A stretch of DNA of 64,000 bases from Fonsecaea monophora. Its lineage: Eukaryota; Ascomycota; Eurotiomycetes; Chaetothyriales; Herpotrichiellaceae. Location of the stretch: NCBI RefSeq assembly GCF_001642475.1, contig NW_019174058.1, positions 1-64,000 of the forward strand, given 5' to 3'. Shown piece after piece: positions 42,639 to 54,433 of the stretch; within the stretch, counting starts at the first letter, position 1, and each line of letters starts with the position of its first letter. Below the pieces are notes generated by a model. It ran no database searches. It saw only the letters and a list, made by a program, of their open reading frames with translations, and was not told where the DNA came from. The translations under genes and the position numbers were made by a program.

Positions 42639-45600
42639 CTAAAAAGTCAGCCCGATGGTGATGACGACGACGGAGAACAGAACCAATGACCACGCCCTAG
42701 ACCATCTTTTCGGCGAAAGAGAAGAAGGCTGATGAACTTCCACCGCCGCCCCAGATACACTCGACGCGTTCGACGCAGCTGACGACGGCGCTGGCACCGG
42801 CACCGGCAAAGGTAAAGGTATCGGACTCACGGTGACGTTCTTCAGAAGCAGGGAGAAATTGAACTTTGCGGTGGTGGCGAGGACGAGGTTCTCGGTCACG
42901 ATATCCGTCTCGGCGACTGGGGTTGTGGTCGTGGTCGTGGCCATGGGAAACGAGATGGGGAAGCTATACGAGACGTAGCTGTGCGGGTGCGCATTAGTGT
43001 CAGCGTTGGCAGGAGCTATGGCTGTGGCTGTGGCTGTAGCTTCTGCGTTTGCGTTTGCGTATGCGTATGCGTGTGCACCCGCGCCGATCTGTGCAGAGAC
43101 AGAAGAAGATGCAGACCAGCTCGAGACAGCGTCCTCCAAGGCCGAAATGGACTGGGTACACGGGACCGTGAGGGTTGTCATCTCCTCCTCCACCTCGTTA
43201 TCGCTGTCGCCCTGCCCACCCACTCCGGGAGATAGTGTCGAGGTCGAGCACGCGGCTACGACAGTAGTCGTCATAGGCACCGCCGCTTCAGGCATATCCG
43301 TGCATCCGCAGTGCAGGACCGTGATGGTTGTCGCGAGACAGATTTCTGTCCGTACGGGGCAGGAGGTAGGGTGTAACGCGCAGATGGTGGTGTATGTGGT
43401 CGATATGGTTGTGGGGGAGGGTGTCGGTGAGGAGGTTTGTGAAGATGGCGATGGAGAAGAGGTGGGTGTGATGAAAATCACCGAGTCGGAGAAGGAGAAT
43501 GACGATGAGGATGAGGATGAGAGGGCGGAATTTGTTGATAATGTCGGTACTCGTGTTGTCGATGTCGATGACGATGGTGATGCTGTTCCTGTTGCTGTTG
43601 CTGAAACACTCGCACTCGCACTCCCGCTACTCGACGCCGTCACGGATGATGACGATGCCGTTGACACGACCGTCGTATCCACCGAAGAAATCGACGCTGT
43701 CGTCGTCGACGACGATGAACCGCCCACATCAGCACCCGTGTTGTTATACAACGTCAAGAGCACAATGTCGCCGTTCGCGTCGACGAGTTGTCTCTTACCA
43801 AGCCTCGTCGGGGGAGGAAAACGGGCCACCCCTCCACATTTCTGCGCAGGATTGCCCGGACACGTCGTGTTACATGCCGAATCCGGGTAGCGGACAAAGT
43901 CGTCGGAAGACGCGGTGTCGGTGTCCAGAGACAGCGAGTATGTGGAACAGTAGCATTGCCTGGAAAAGAGGTAGGCGTCAGCATAGATCAACCCTCAGCG
44001 GGCGGACAGCCTTGTGAACCACGTTCATTCACATTCACGCCGGTCGCTAGGGCGAAGACAGTTGAAATGTAGAGAGAGAGAGAGAGACTCCAAACTTACG
44101 TATCAAAGAGACCGGCGTACACGTCCAATGAACAGTCATCGACACATCTCTCTATCGACATGAGCGGAGAGTCCTCCACCAGTGTGAAGCTGTTGGCAAA
44201 CGCAGTGTCCGGCCGTGGTCCCAGACAGCCTGCGAATGTAAAGGAGGAGACTTGGTTTGGACCCGGCAGAGTATTCGTCGTTGTGGGTGTGGTTGATACC
44301 GCGGTCGTGGTCGAGGCCGGGGGGGTTGTTGAAGAACTAACAGAGCCGCTGGGGGTTAGGGAGCTCGAGCCGGCACTGGAGCTGGAGCTGATCATAGTAT
44401 GTGAAGTCGGGGTGGAGGAGAAATCTTCAGAAAGAGAAGTGGATGTTGAGGGAGGTGAAGATGACGCAGACGAAGACGTGGAATCATCAACAAAGCTGCT
44501 CGTCGTTGACGCCGACGGTTGGCTAGCCGTGGAAGATGTTGGAGAGTCTAAAGACGTTGTTGAAGGCGATGACGGCGGGATTGAGGAAGAGACAGTCGAT
44601 GGAGTTGAGGAAGATGAAGGAGACGAAGTTGTAACAGAGGAAGAAGAGACACCTGGGTCGGAAGTGCTCGTGCTAGGAAGACCTGCACTTGTGGATGCTG
44701 AACTGAGGCTGAACACTGTTGCGGTCGTCGACGAGGATAGAGTATCAGACTGAGACTGAGACTGAGACTGCGACTGCATCGGTGTCGTGGTAGCAGACGC
44801 GCCAGAAGTCGCAAAGGAGCTCACAGAATGGGATGAAAGGGACATAGTTGACGACGATGACCCCAAAGTAGAGGTTGAACCCGCACTACTGACGGTTGTG
44901 GGTTGACTGGCCGGTATGGACGATGAGCTTGACGCTGTCGAGCTTGAAGAGGATGGCTGCCCGCTAGTTGAGGTCGCGGTAGGGCTTCTTGTTGACGTTG
45001 CCGCTGACGATGACGAAGAAGAAGAAGGTGAAGAAGAAGAAGGAGGTCGATTCGTGGTCGATGCTGTTGACAGGCTGGAAGTCGACGAAACACTGGACAA
45101 GGTAAAGGTGGTAGAGGCGGTACTGGTTGATGACACGGTTGAAGATCGGGAAGTCGAAGACGCGATAGACGAGGATGAGCTCACCGTAGCTGTGGACGTA
45201 TTCTGAGAGCTGCTCCCCGTGGTTACCACCGTTGTCGTCGAAACATCAGACGTGGTGGAAGAACCATCGTCGGTCGTCGTCCCCCCCAAGGGAACACCAT
45301 CCGTAAAGCTCGACGTCGGTGTCTCCGAGATCAGCGAGAACGACGTTGACGAAGTGGTTCCCACAGCGACATAGTATTGGGGCGTGACTGAAGTCGCCAC
45401 GTATGATGTACTGCTGCTGCTCGAGGTCCGCTTTCGCGGGTCGTCCGTCACCTGAGGATAGGCATAGTAAATGAGCCTGGCGCTGTTGAAGTTGGGGTCC
45501 GCGGGAGTGCTTCCGACGTTTCGTTTCCAGAAGCATGCTCTGGTGCTGACCCTGTATGTCACGCCGCCACAGATGTTGCTGATGTTGAAGGTATTCCAGT

Positions 45601-47181
45601 AGCTACATCCAGCCACGCAGTCCTCGAACGAGTTCACGGGGTAATTGGGATATGGTCGTCCAATATCAGACCCGCCGATGTTGACTCCACATTCAACTTC
45701 GTACTTGTAATTCCCGGCTTGGACGACGGTGAAGTTGTACGTCGGGCACAAACTCGTCGTTGGTACTGGGGTTGAGGATGAGATCGTTGATGTGCTGGAC
45801 GGAGTAGGCTGATCGCTTGCAATATATGTTGTGGGATTGCTGCTGACGTTGGCATTAGGATCCACCAATTGATAGACCCGAATCGAGTTAATGCTCCAGT
45901 AGCTATTGACGGGTCAGTCCCAGGGTATGGTCCAGAGGAGGTACTGCAATACGTACGACTGTTGGAATGCTCCAGGCTGAGCCGCCACATAGGCGTTGCA
46001 GGTGGAATAGCCAGTATTGATGGCGCAAGAGTTTGTCGTCGAATTCCACACACTGGTTGCTCCCGCATACTCTCCGCAAAAGGCATTGTTCAGGATGATC
46101 TTGTGGGCTTGGAAATGCTGGTCAAAGACACAAGAACCCTGCATCTTGGCCGCCGGCAGACCCCAGGACGAAGGATTAGGAGTCTTGCTAGTGATGTCGC
46201 TAGGAATCGAGCCTCTGGGAAAGAACCACACACTGATAAAGTCTGAAGTCCACTGCATCGCATAGACGCCGCCACCGATGGCGTTGAAGCCGGTGCCGTA
46301 GCTGGCCGGTCGATTATCGCGGATACCGCAGCCGACATTGTAGCCAGGCTATGGCCCTGTTAGCATCTTCCACCCGAAAATAACCATGTCACTTACATAG
46401 TAGGCGCAATTGTTATTCGACAACTGGCCTGTCATGGTCCTGCTATCCCCAGCAATCGTACAATTTGGGCTCCTATTTCATCCATCAGCAACGTCTCCCA
46501 CAACATCCTCGTGTCCACATACGTATGTAATGTCGCCGCATTGTAGTTGGCCATATTTGCTCCTTCCATGATATCGATTTCGCCGTTGTTAGGCCAGCTG
46601 GGTCCCAGTGTCCAGACTGTGATTGATTAGCGCATCGTCTCCATCCCTCGCTAAAAGAACATACATGCAGGCCAACTTCCACAAACTCCTCCCGGCGCGT
46701 GATTGAAATCCCCGATGAACAATCCATGGGTCCATGATCTTCGCGTGGATATGCGGACGCTGGGTCTCCCTGCTGCTTGTGTGGATCCGATCACCGTGTT
46801 GTAGTCGGAACCGATATAGATTGCTGAGCTGTCGCTGGCATTGATCATGCCCATGAGTTCAGCAGAGCCCTGGCTATAATACCTGTTCGACGATAAGGCC
46901 TTGCTTCTCGATTCTTTGTTCGCTATCACTCACGTTACAAATCCTCCTGTTGGGTCGCCGCCCTGTTCAGCGTCAGCCTTGTCAGAGAAATCGCGTGCAC
47001 TCATACGACTCACGGTAAAAAAGTCCCATCCTTGAAAGAAATTGGAGCCCGAATACTCCGAGTCCAGCTGATAGATTGAGCTAGTAAAGCCAAGGACATT
47101 GTGGAAATACACAAAACACACAAAAAGTGTATGATAAGCCGCGCATCGGGGAGAAAAGGAATGGACAGCCATGATCGGCAA
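42639..47181 (-). CDS. GH16 glucanase-PAN-like-WSC wall protein with GPI-type tail, 8 exons
   Basis: Reconstructed protein of 1366 residues; exons (high to low) 47181-47014, 46962-46934, 46882-46665, 46616-46523, 46472-46397, 46348-45957, 45902-44100, 43959-42639; sum 4101 bases and phases agree. Order: signal peptide; GH16 fold (about 27-336) with catalytic GEIDIMEG (150-157; E151 nucleophile, E156 acid/base, D153 between); PAN/apple-like domain 378-475 (CPTYNF, DCVAGCSYW, ICGGVTYRV, RACFWK); Ser/Thr-rich linker to about 879; WSC domain about 880-972 (FAGCLGPRP, RCVDDC, QCYC, CNTTCPGNPAQKCGG); second Ser/Thr- and Ala/Asn-rich linker; terminal hydrophobic helix (SLVLFSVVVITIGLTF) after small residues, a GPI signal. 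Expected to be a wall- or membrane-anchored glucan-active enzyme with glucan-binding WSC. Exon 2 is a 29-base microexon. The start could also be ATG 47172. Confidence 0.85.
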
Positions 47182-47899
47182 CAGCAGGCAGACGGTTGCG
47201 CTTCAACGAACACGCGAAATGGAGAGTCAAGATCATAATGAAGGCGTTTGGACAAAGCTTGGAACAGATTCCATCGCGAGATCTGCGAGGAATGTGCACG
47301 GGGCCTGGCACAACATTGTGGGGGGAAAAGAAGGGGGGTATCCATGTTCTCATTTTCACAGGCTCCAAGAAACTGGAGCGGAACTCCTTCTCAGTATGAC
47401 AATGGTGTCGCCCTGCTCCTATTGCAGATGTGGAGAACAAGGCGGCTATAGAAGACTCAAACATTGTAGAGGCCGCTGGTTGCCGCCCGGCGTACTCGCA
47501 CTCATGTATTGACCGTGCTCTTGTTGTTTGAAGTCCCTCTCGATCTACCAAGACTGGTTGTGGATAGAGTGCCGTATATCCACGAAGAGGGTCCAAGTGC
47601 GACTGTCTTCTCGTGGGCCATTGATCAATAGCAATGCCACCGAGAGTATGTGACCACGTGCTCAGTGTGGTGTAGGTCCCAGCGACCTCTTCATTGGCGA
47701 CTTACCATTCGATGAGATGATGTGCGGCAAGCTGTCTGCCGAGCTGCAATGGGTTTTTGGATCACAGGCGACTCAGCCGCTGGGACATTGGGTTGCGATT
47801 CCACGTAGGTCCTGTTGCGTCCAGCCCTCTGGAGTCAGGAATGACCTTCCGGTGCAAGTCTCAACGACATGCCTCGCAAGGACTTCCGGTTTGTCCACC
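47182..47899. other. Intergenic region between two minus-strand genes
   Basis: Includes the promoter of the GH16 gene and 3' end of the MFS gene. Open frames on both strands in 47170-47600 have no similarity. CACGTG at 47656. Confidence 0.45.
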
Positions 47900-49624
47900 C
47901 TAATCCTTCTCCCTGTAAGGCTGTATCTCTTCACTGAGTGTACGTTGCGAGGATCGAGAACTGTGATCATTTCCGTGGTGCTCATTGTGAATCTGCACTT
48001 CGATTTCCTTCTCCCCCTGTACAGCTTCTTTCGTCTTCTCCTCGCTGAATGGTTGAGGCGCTTCCTGGATCTGGACAGCCTCCGTATCACTTGAGGTCTT
48101 CTGGGGTTTCTTTGGCATTCCTTTCCGCATATTATATCCTCCTCGCCAACCTATCCATCCTTGTTCATGAGGACCGCGTAAGAGACACACAACCAACGCC
48201 GCAGAAACAAACCCGACACTTGCCGACCCGGAAGAGATCCATCCACCATCAGCATAAAGCGAGTTCCCCACGGCGGTGCCAATCAACTGGCCCACGAAAA
48301 CGCTGACCATGTAAGCTGTATTGACTCGGTTCCTGGCCAGCGGCGCGACTTTATAAATGGCCGTCCGGTTGGCGATCTGGCTGGTCTGCAGGCCAATATC
48401 GATGCAAATTGCCTCAATCACGGGGCCAGCCACCGTAAATTTGCCGGTATATGTCCCAATGACCACACCGACCAAACAAATAACTTCGCCAATGATGACC
48501 GAAAAGAGCGGTTGGTGTTTCTCCATGACTGTTCTGGCAAAAATAGGACCCCAGGACATGCTGCCAATGCCGATCAGAGCAAAAAGACCAATGACCAGTG
48601 AACTGTAATGGTATGGAGATCCCGCAAGGAGGAAAGTAAGGGTTGTCCAGTAACTGGTAAAGGTCGTCGCGGTGAACATTCCGACTAGACATGCCTGGAC
48701 CAAAACCGGATACTTGACCACGAGCTTCGCGATATCCCACAGCAACATTGGATACTTCTTCCAGATATTCTCGCCCGGATTTGTTGAAGGATAGTCTGGC
48801 ATGAACAGATACAGCAAAATCAGGATGAAGTACTGCAATCCGAATGAGATCCAGTAAATATAACGCCAACCGATGTATCTAGCAACGACGCCGGACAAGA
48901 GACGGGCAATTAGCATTCCCAGCAGCATCCCCGACACGACAATAGACAGAGACGTCGACCGCCGGTGAGGAGGAGCCATGTCGCCGACCAGTGGCAGCAT
49001 CAACTGAGGTGTCACAGTTGTCACACTTGTAATAAACGTGATAACTCCGAAAGCAGCAAACGATTTGGTGACGCAGAGGCCGATCCTGTAATGAACATCA
49101 GTTCGGCCATACCACACCCGAAAGGATCTCGCTCAGCGTACCACAAGGTCGCAGTAAACCAGACCAGCCAAAGCACAAACGGCCGCCTCTTGACCAAGTC
49201 GCCCAACGGGCACAAGAACAGCAATCCACCCGCATATCCGGCTTGTGCGAGAGTCGGGATATAGGAAGATTGCTCGTCGGTAACGTGGAAGTCGTCTGCG
49301 AGGAGGTTGAGGATTGGGTGGGTGTAGTAGAGGTTCGCCACGGTGAAGCAACCGGCGAATGCTACAGACTGTCAATTTCGTGTGATTTATCCGGGGCAAG
49401 GTTTCTTTCCTACCAAAGAGCACATTCAATGCCATGGAGAACTGAAACGGCTTCTCGGGGTCATAGCGACACCTCGATGGCACATAGGTCAGGCAGGCGT
49501 ACACCTTCTGGAGGAACGTCCTTCCCGAGCTCGGGTCGCTATACTGATGGGTGGTCGCTGGCGGTGCCTCGATGCTCAGGGCGTTCTCGGTTCCCCGAGG
49601 AGACGCTTCTTCTGGCTGCGACAT
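47900..49624 (-). CDS. MFS transporter, DHA1-like, 3 exons
   Basis: Plasma-membrane major facilitator of 538 residues. Exons (high to low): 49624-49414, 49361-49142, 49085-47900; the sum is 1617 bases. The model joins a hydrophilic N-terminal region (MSQPEEASP..., with a CYA-type CLTYVPSRCRYDPEKPFQFS) to helix 1 (AFAGCFTVANLYYTHPIL) and, across intron 2, to GLCVTKSFAAFGVITFITSVTTVTPQ. The conserved loop GDLVKRRPFVL is the MFS motif A region between helices 2 and 3, and DMAPPHRRSTSLSIVVSG is the next conserved turn. The family also includes bacterial YgaY/YttB-like efflux proteins, so a drug or metabolite efflux role is possible; the substrate is unknown. The C-terminal 110 residues are charged and cytosolic. 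Upstream gene on the same strand is the nine-exon unknown protein. Confidence 0.85.
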
Positions 49625-50412
49625 GACGCTCAGCAGCCACAACTTCAAAACCGCAGACAGCACCGAACAGCGAAAGAAGAGGAGCCATGACTTCTCCAGG
49701 TCCTCGACTCTGGCTAATATTAACAGGAGGAATTGGAGATAGTTCTGGTGCGAAGGCTAATGTCCGTTGTACGGCGTACGCAAATGACGCGAAGATAAAT
49801 CGGATAAAGGATTAACGGGTAAGGATCGAGGTGGAGAGAAAGACAAGAATCTCCGATCGTTTCTTGGAGCAAGGAGCCTGATCTGTCAAGCGATTCGCGG
49901 AATCTGGCCGGGCAAAGGCGTCTTGCTCGGCATCTACGCCGCACAGCCAGCTCGCCAGTACGAAGTACTTAACCGTGGCTAGAAAACAGCAACACTTCTT
50001 GATATATATAAAGAGGTAGAATATGGAAGTGGGTCGAGTCGGGGAGCCACACACTGCTGTATGAATGCACGATTTTGAGCCTGGTAGGATCCCAAGCAAG
50101 GGCGTGTCGACTTTTTGCTAGGAATGAGTACCCGCGCAGACCACCGAACAGATAAGTAGAAGAACAACAAAGAACAAACAATATCGGCATCCCTCCACCA
50201 GTTAGTCTCTTTTCCGCTGGGAATTAGGCAAGGCGATCAAACAGAAGTCTGGAAAGCAACAGGCTGAGCAGAGAAGACATGGCAAGAAAGGTAAAGGCAG
50301 GGGTATCCAAAGGCACGAGGCCTCCATTTTGCCGCACCGTCGAAAAGCTCACACAAATATGGCCGCCCATTTCATCGTCAGTGTCATTAGTCATGTCATT
50401 ATGGTCGTCAGG
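49625..50412. other. Intergenic region, promoter of MFS transporter
   Basis: No gene recognised. A TATATATAAAG sequence (50000-50010) about 380 bases upstream of the MFS ATG is TATA-like on either strand. Confidence 0.45.
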
Positions 50413-52610
50413 TCATGTCACAGGGACTCGTACGTTTTTGGTCGGTTTCGGTCTGCGAATGTCCTCGCGCAAATCTTTGAGCGTCTTGACAAAGTCTTCG
50501 GCATCTATACAAAGTCAGCCACTCACCCATCGAACAAGGAGAGCGCGTATTCGGAACGACCTACCTGTGAAAACTTCAAAGTCAAGAAGATGCTCGCCGT
50601 TTGCGCGGACGTGGGGTGAGTATTCGGAAGAGAAGACATGTCGTTGAAGTTCAGCAAGATAAATCGTGGAGCTGTTTTTAGGCCATCGAAACCAACTAGG
50701 CGAGGTGATTTTGTGCGTGATAAAAGCTGTCCAGATGGGTGTGCTGCTGGAAAACTCAGCTTTTTGCAATTCTCCGAGGCGGCAGTGAGAGCTTACTCTT
50801 TCATTTCTTTGTCGAGGACAGCGGCTTCGAGCCGCACGGCGTCCGTCCTCTTGTCACGGTACAATCGTAGCACATGCCGGTACCCACCGTCACGGATGGC
50901 CCTGACTGGATCAGTTTCGACCTCATCGACGAGAGCATCTCAGCAGCTCACCCGGCAAAATGGAGAATCTCGCCATCAAGATCATGGTCGATGTTGCGGA
51001 ATTGCGAGGTGCTGTCATGTGAACGAAGCGATAGAAAGGTACAATGGAAGATGACGAGCCCTGAAACGATCAGCGACATCCCCAGCAGGAGAGCTTGAGC
51101 ACTGACATTCGTACGAAGTGAAGTTAAGGCTTGTCCAACAAGTGCTAGCACCTCGAACTGTCGGACAACAAAGGTACAGCAATGACCCAGAGCGACGTAT
51201 GTGTAATTCACTCAGAGGAAAGCAAGACATTCGAAGGTTCTTTCGATTGTCATGCCACTCGCAGACGAGCTTGACGCGGTAATCGCGAGCACGCCAATAG
51301 AATTTCGTTCTCAGTCCGCCCGGGAATTTTCTGGCCACGGTGAGTCTTCCATCTTCAAACACTCGACAAAACTTACAGTTGGAGGATCCTTTCATATTCT
51401 GGATCCGGTCGCCTGCGGTAGCGTGCATCCACATCACCGAAACAGCAAGATCTGTTGAAGAAGCAAATGGGTAAGTGAATGTCTGAAGCCAGCGGAAGGT
51501 CATTGTCCTCACGGGTTTGGGTCCACATCCAGAGGAGTACTGGGCAGATTATTGAATATCTTGGTCGCCCAGTGATTGGTTTCCGAGTCGACACTCGAGG
51601 TTTGACTGAGAGTGGAAAAGGTGGTGACGGGTGAAGCAGGAGAAACTGGGGACAGAGGTGGCGGACTGGGAGCCGCTTGGGGTTGGAATGTCTCATAACT
51701 GTCCTGGGAGGTTGCCGGCGACATGGGTCGTTGAGGCTCTGGTCTTACCCGTTCATGGGACGGGAGAGGTTTGATGACTGCTGCTCGTCAATACCAAGCA
51801 TGGCCACTAGCGAAAGGGACTGAGTGACCTTGGTGGACTGGTACCACAGAAAGAGTAGGAAAGGTCTCGGAAGCTTGAATTAATCGTCTGTCTTCGCGTT
51901 GTAGGGTTTGTAGGTCAAAAATCTCGAGTCGCAAATCCTCGAGGTGTCGTCGATTGAAGGATTGCCTAACCAAAAATGCTCCTGAGCGACGGCCAATTCA
52001 GGGCTTTAGGAGTACCATACCTTGAGAGAACCTTGCATAGCGAGTAGGTGAAGAGTTTATATGTTTCTAGTCGGGTGTGAAGGGTCTGCTTTCCCATGTT
52101 CATGCAATATCGGGCGACTTCTTTCCAGGCATCTTGGTAGTCTGCCGCGACCGGGACACGAGGCAACTTGCCTAGGATGGTCCATACGTCTTGAAGAGTG
52201 AAGGCGACACTGTGCTGGAGGAGTTTCAAGTCGCCTGCAAAGGTCGAGGTGACCTTGCCGCTCACCGCGTCGATCTGGTTATTGAGTTCCCGCAGTGCCC
52301 AGCTCAAGCCGTTCAATCCCGTGATGGCCAAGGTGATGTCCTGCTCATGATCTTGATCGCTGCTCCGGATCGTGCTGAGAATTTCGGCAATGTCCTGGGC
52401 TCTCCCAGCCTCCTCTCGTAGAAGTAGATCCATGCATGATAGACGGGGGGGATGCGCCTCGGAATCAGACTGACAGATGAGAAGAAGCCCAGATCGACTC
52501 GAGATGTAGTGGAGAGGCTCCTTTTGTGCTGAAATTGAGATGCGGGCCCAGGATAAGAGCGGGCTGGAACTGACAATCTCGTAATTCGCGCGGAGGCAAA
52601 GCTCATGCAA
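50413..52610 (-). CDS. Conserved fungal protein of unknown function, 9 exons
   Basis: Reconstructed protein of 592 residues: exons (high to low) 52610-52021, 51965-51829, 51777-51513, 51451-51377, 51330-51107, 51060-50952, 50901-50797, 50746-50565, 50504-50413; sum 1779 bases, all phases agree. Every splice except intron 2 (GTCACT donor, 51-base intron) has a strong consensus. The N-terminal part is helical (IAEILSTIRSSDQDHEQDI, LNNQIDAVSGKVTSTFAG); then a Pro/Ser-rich linker (PSPPPLSPVSPASPV); then a compact C-terminal region with FPGGLRTKFYWRARDYRVKL, a Cys-rich piece and DSTSQFRNIDHDLDG. I recall similar unnamed proteins in filamentous ascomycetes whose C-terminal part has a PH-like or SH3-like feel, but I cannot name a family. 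Function unknown. Intron 2 is the least certain join; without it the frame ends at a stop at 51788. Confidence 0.7.
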
Positions 52611-53962
52611 GCCGTTGACGTGTCAAGCGGACAGCAGGCGAAGCCGAAGGTTGAAGGGACCGATGCATACCTAGACACAACGCCGATTTGTCACCGGCCA
52701 GCGTGCGCATGAACTGTCGCAGCACAAGCCCTTAGGCTGTCCACCATTGACCACTGTCATGCTTCGTACCAGCTTTTAAATGACCCTTGCGACCCCCTCA
52801 GAGATGTCAATTTTTGTCCTGTTTCTGCGACCCGTCGAGGAAAGACAGGGACAAGACTGGAGCAGTCTGGCAGTATCGGATTTCTTCGACGAAGGTGGCC
52901 AGATCTCATGCAGCATGCTGCAGGCAGAGGATTTTGCTGCCTAAGTTAGGGCGTCCAAACATTTTCTCTGATCGCTTTTCCAGGAGCAACAGTCGCAGGT
53001 GAGCGAAGCGAGGCTTTTTATGCGGGGCGACGTGGTTCTACTTAGTTGTTGGAAAAAAGAGATGCTTCCTACCTGAACTTCGCGAGTCGCTCACGCACGC
53101 CCTCCGTCAGCATGAGATCCGTTCTTCTCGCAGGGAAATTACCCAGGTGACAAATTGCACGTTCAGCAATGAGGACGCTTGGAATGATTGTGGTGAGTGT
53201 TGAGGAGGATTCCGATACACACAAACCTCGTCTAGAATATGTACCAGCCGTACGTGTTCAGGGCCTCAAATATCATTCGACTCGAGATGCATCGCAATGA
53301 AGATGGAAGAGAGAGCCATCATCTGAGCCTTTATGAGGTTGGAAGAAGTCAAACTGCGCCCTTCTGCTGTTGCTGCTGCTGCCTGTGGCCAAGCCCAAAT
53401 AGAGTGGTAGGGAAACGGGGGGCTGAAACGCGACAACGTCCGCCAGAAGGATCGGTTAATGCTCTCAGCACAGTGTGATGGATGGCTCAAGCTTCCAAAG
53501 CTGGTCAAGCATGTCCACGACCAACTGGAATACACGGACCAAGGCACGTTGGGCGAGTCAACAAAACACTGAACAAATCACTACTGGAGAACCAGCAATA
53601 AGTTATCAATTGGATCGTTTTGCCAGACATTGCATTGCATAAAAAGCTAGTATACAGCACGGATCATAGTATGCTTATGCAATGTTTGCAGCTCAGCTTT
53701 CCGGTTCGTGATCGTGATGATGATGGTGGATGATGTGCCTCACCTCACGACAACATGACTTGATCTCCGAAGGTCAATGATTCCAGCCGTGAGCTGCACT
53801 TCGGAAGCATACCAACCCTGTCCATAACTGACTCCCATAACCCCTGCCTCCCAGCCGATCATTGCTAGTGAAAACATGATGACAGAAAAAGAGAAATATC
53901 CCACTGGACCTTGAACGCAGTTGCGAAAGACCTCGGGTCACGCGTCGTGGGCGCGAGACCAT
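52611..53962. other. Intergenic region, no gene seen
   Basis: Promoter of the nine-exon gene and 3' flank of the Nhp6 gene, 1.35 kb. Only short open frames; a TGATGATGATGG run at 53716-53727 and CTGTTGCTGCTGCTGC at 53366-53380. Confidence 0.45.
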
Positions 53963-54433
53963 TTAGTCCTCGTCATCATCGTCTTCGCCAGCCTGGTGTA
54001 TTGTTAGAGCATGTCCCTGTCTCAGGGAGGAAGGCATCGTCACTCACGTTGTATTTCGCCTTTTCGTCCTCATATCGCTTCTTGTCGGCGGCGGCCTTCT
54101 TCTCGTACGGCTCGCGTTGCTTGTCGCTCAGGGCCTTCCACTTATCACCGAGCACCTTGCCGACCTGGCCTGTGGTCTTGTTAGCTCATGGGGTCATCTG
54201 CCCAAGAGGAGAGTGGGCGTACCGAAGCTAATGCCAGGGTTCTCCTCGCGGACGTTCTCACGCTGCTCGTTGGCGAAGAACATGTAGGCAGAGAGGCCAC
54301 GCTTGGGAGCATTGGGGTCTGCGCATCAAGTCAGTCAGGTTTTCACGATGAGCAAAAGTATGCACCAACCCTTCTTCTTCTTCTCGGCTCCACGGCCCTT
54401 AGCCTTGGTATTCTTTGCGCTCGCTTTAGGCAT
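53963..54433 (-). CDS. nhp6: Nhp6-type HMG-box chromatin protein, 4 exons
   Basis: Small non-sequence-specific HMG-box DNA-bending protein of 103 residues acting with FACT and other nuclear complexes. Exons (high to low): 54433-54370, 54318-54223, 54169-54048, 53992-53963; the sum is 312 bases. Seen: a basic N-terminus (MPKASAKNTKAKGRGAEKKKKG) then the box PNAPKRGLSAYMFFANEQRE... QVGKVLGDKWKALSDKQREPYEKKAAADKKRYEDEKAKYN, followed by an acidic tail AGEDDDDED. The length, basic start and box match fungal Nhp6. Start chosen at MPK, as in Nhp6 of other fungi; an in-frame ATG at 54511 would add 26 residues. A donor GTAAGTAC on the minus strand at 55036 suggests a leader intron. Confidence 0.93.

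Noticed and set aside
42997..43890. 297-codon plus-strand open frame opposite the WSC wall protein
   Set aside because: Val/Asp/Glu-rich readout that mirrors the Ser/Thr codons of the minus-strand linker; shadow of a codon-biased tract.
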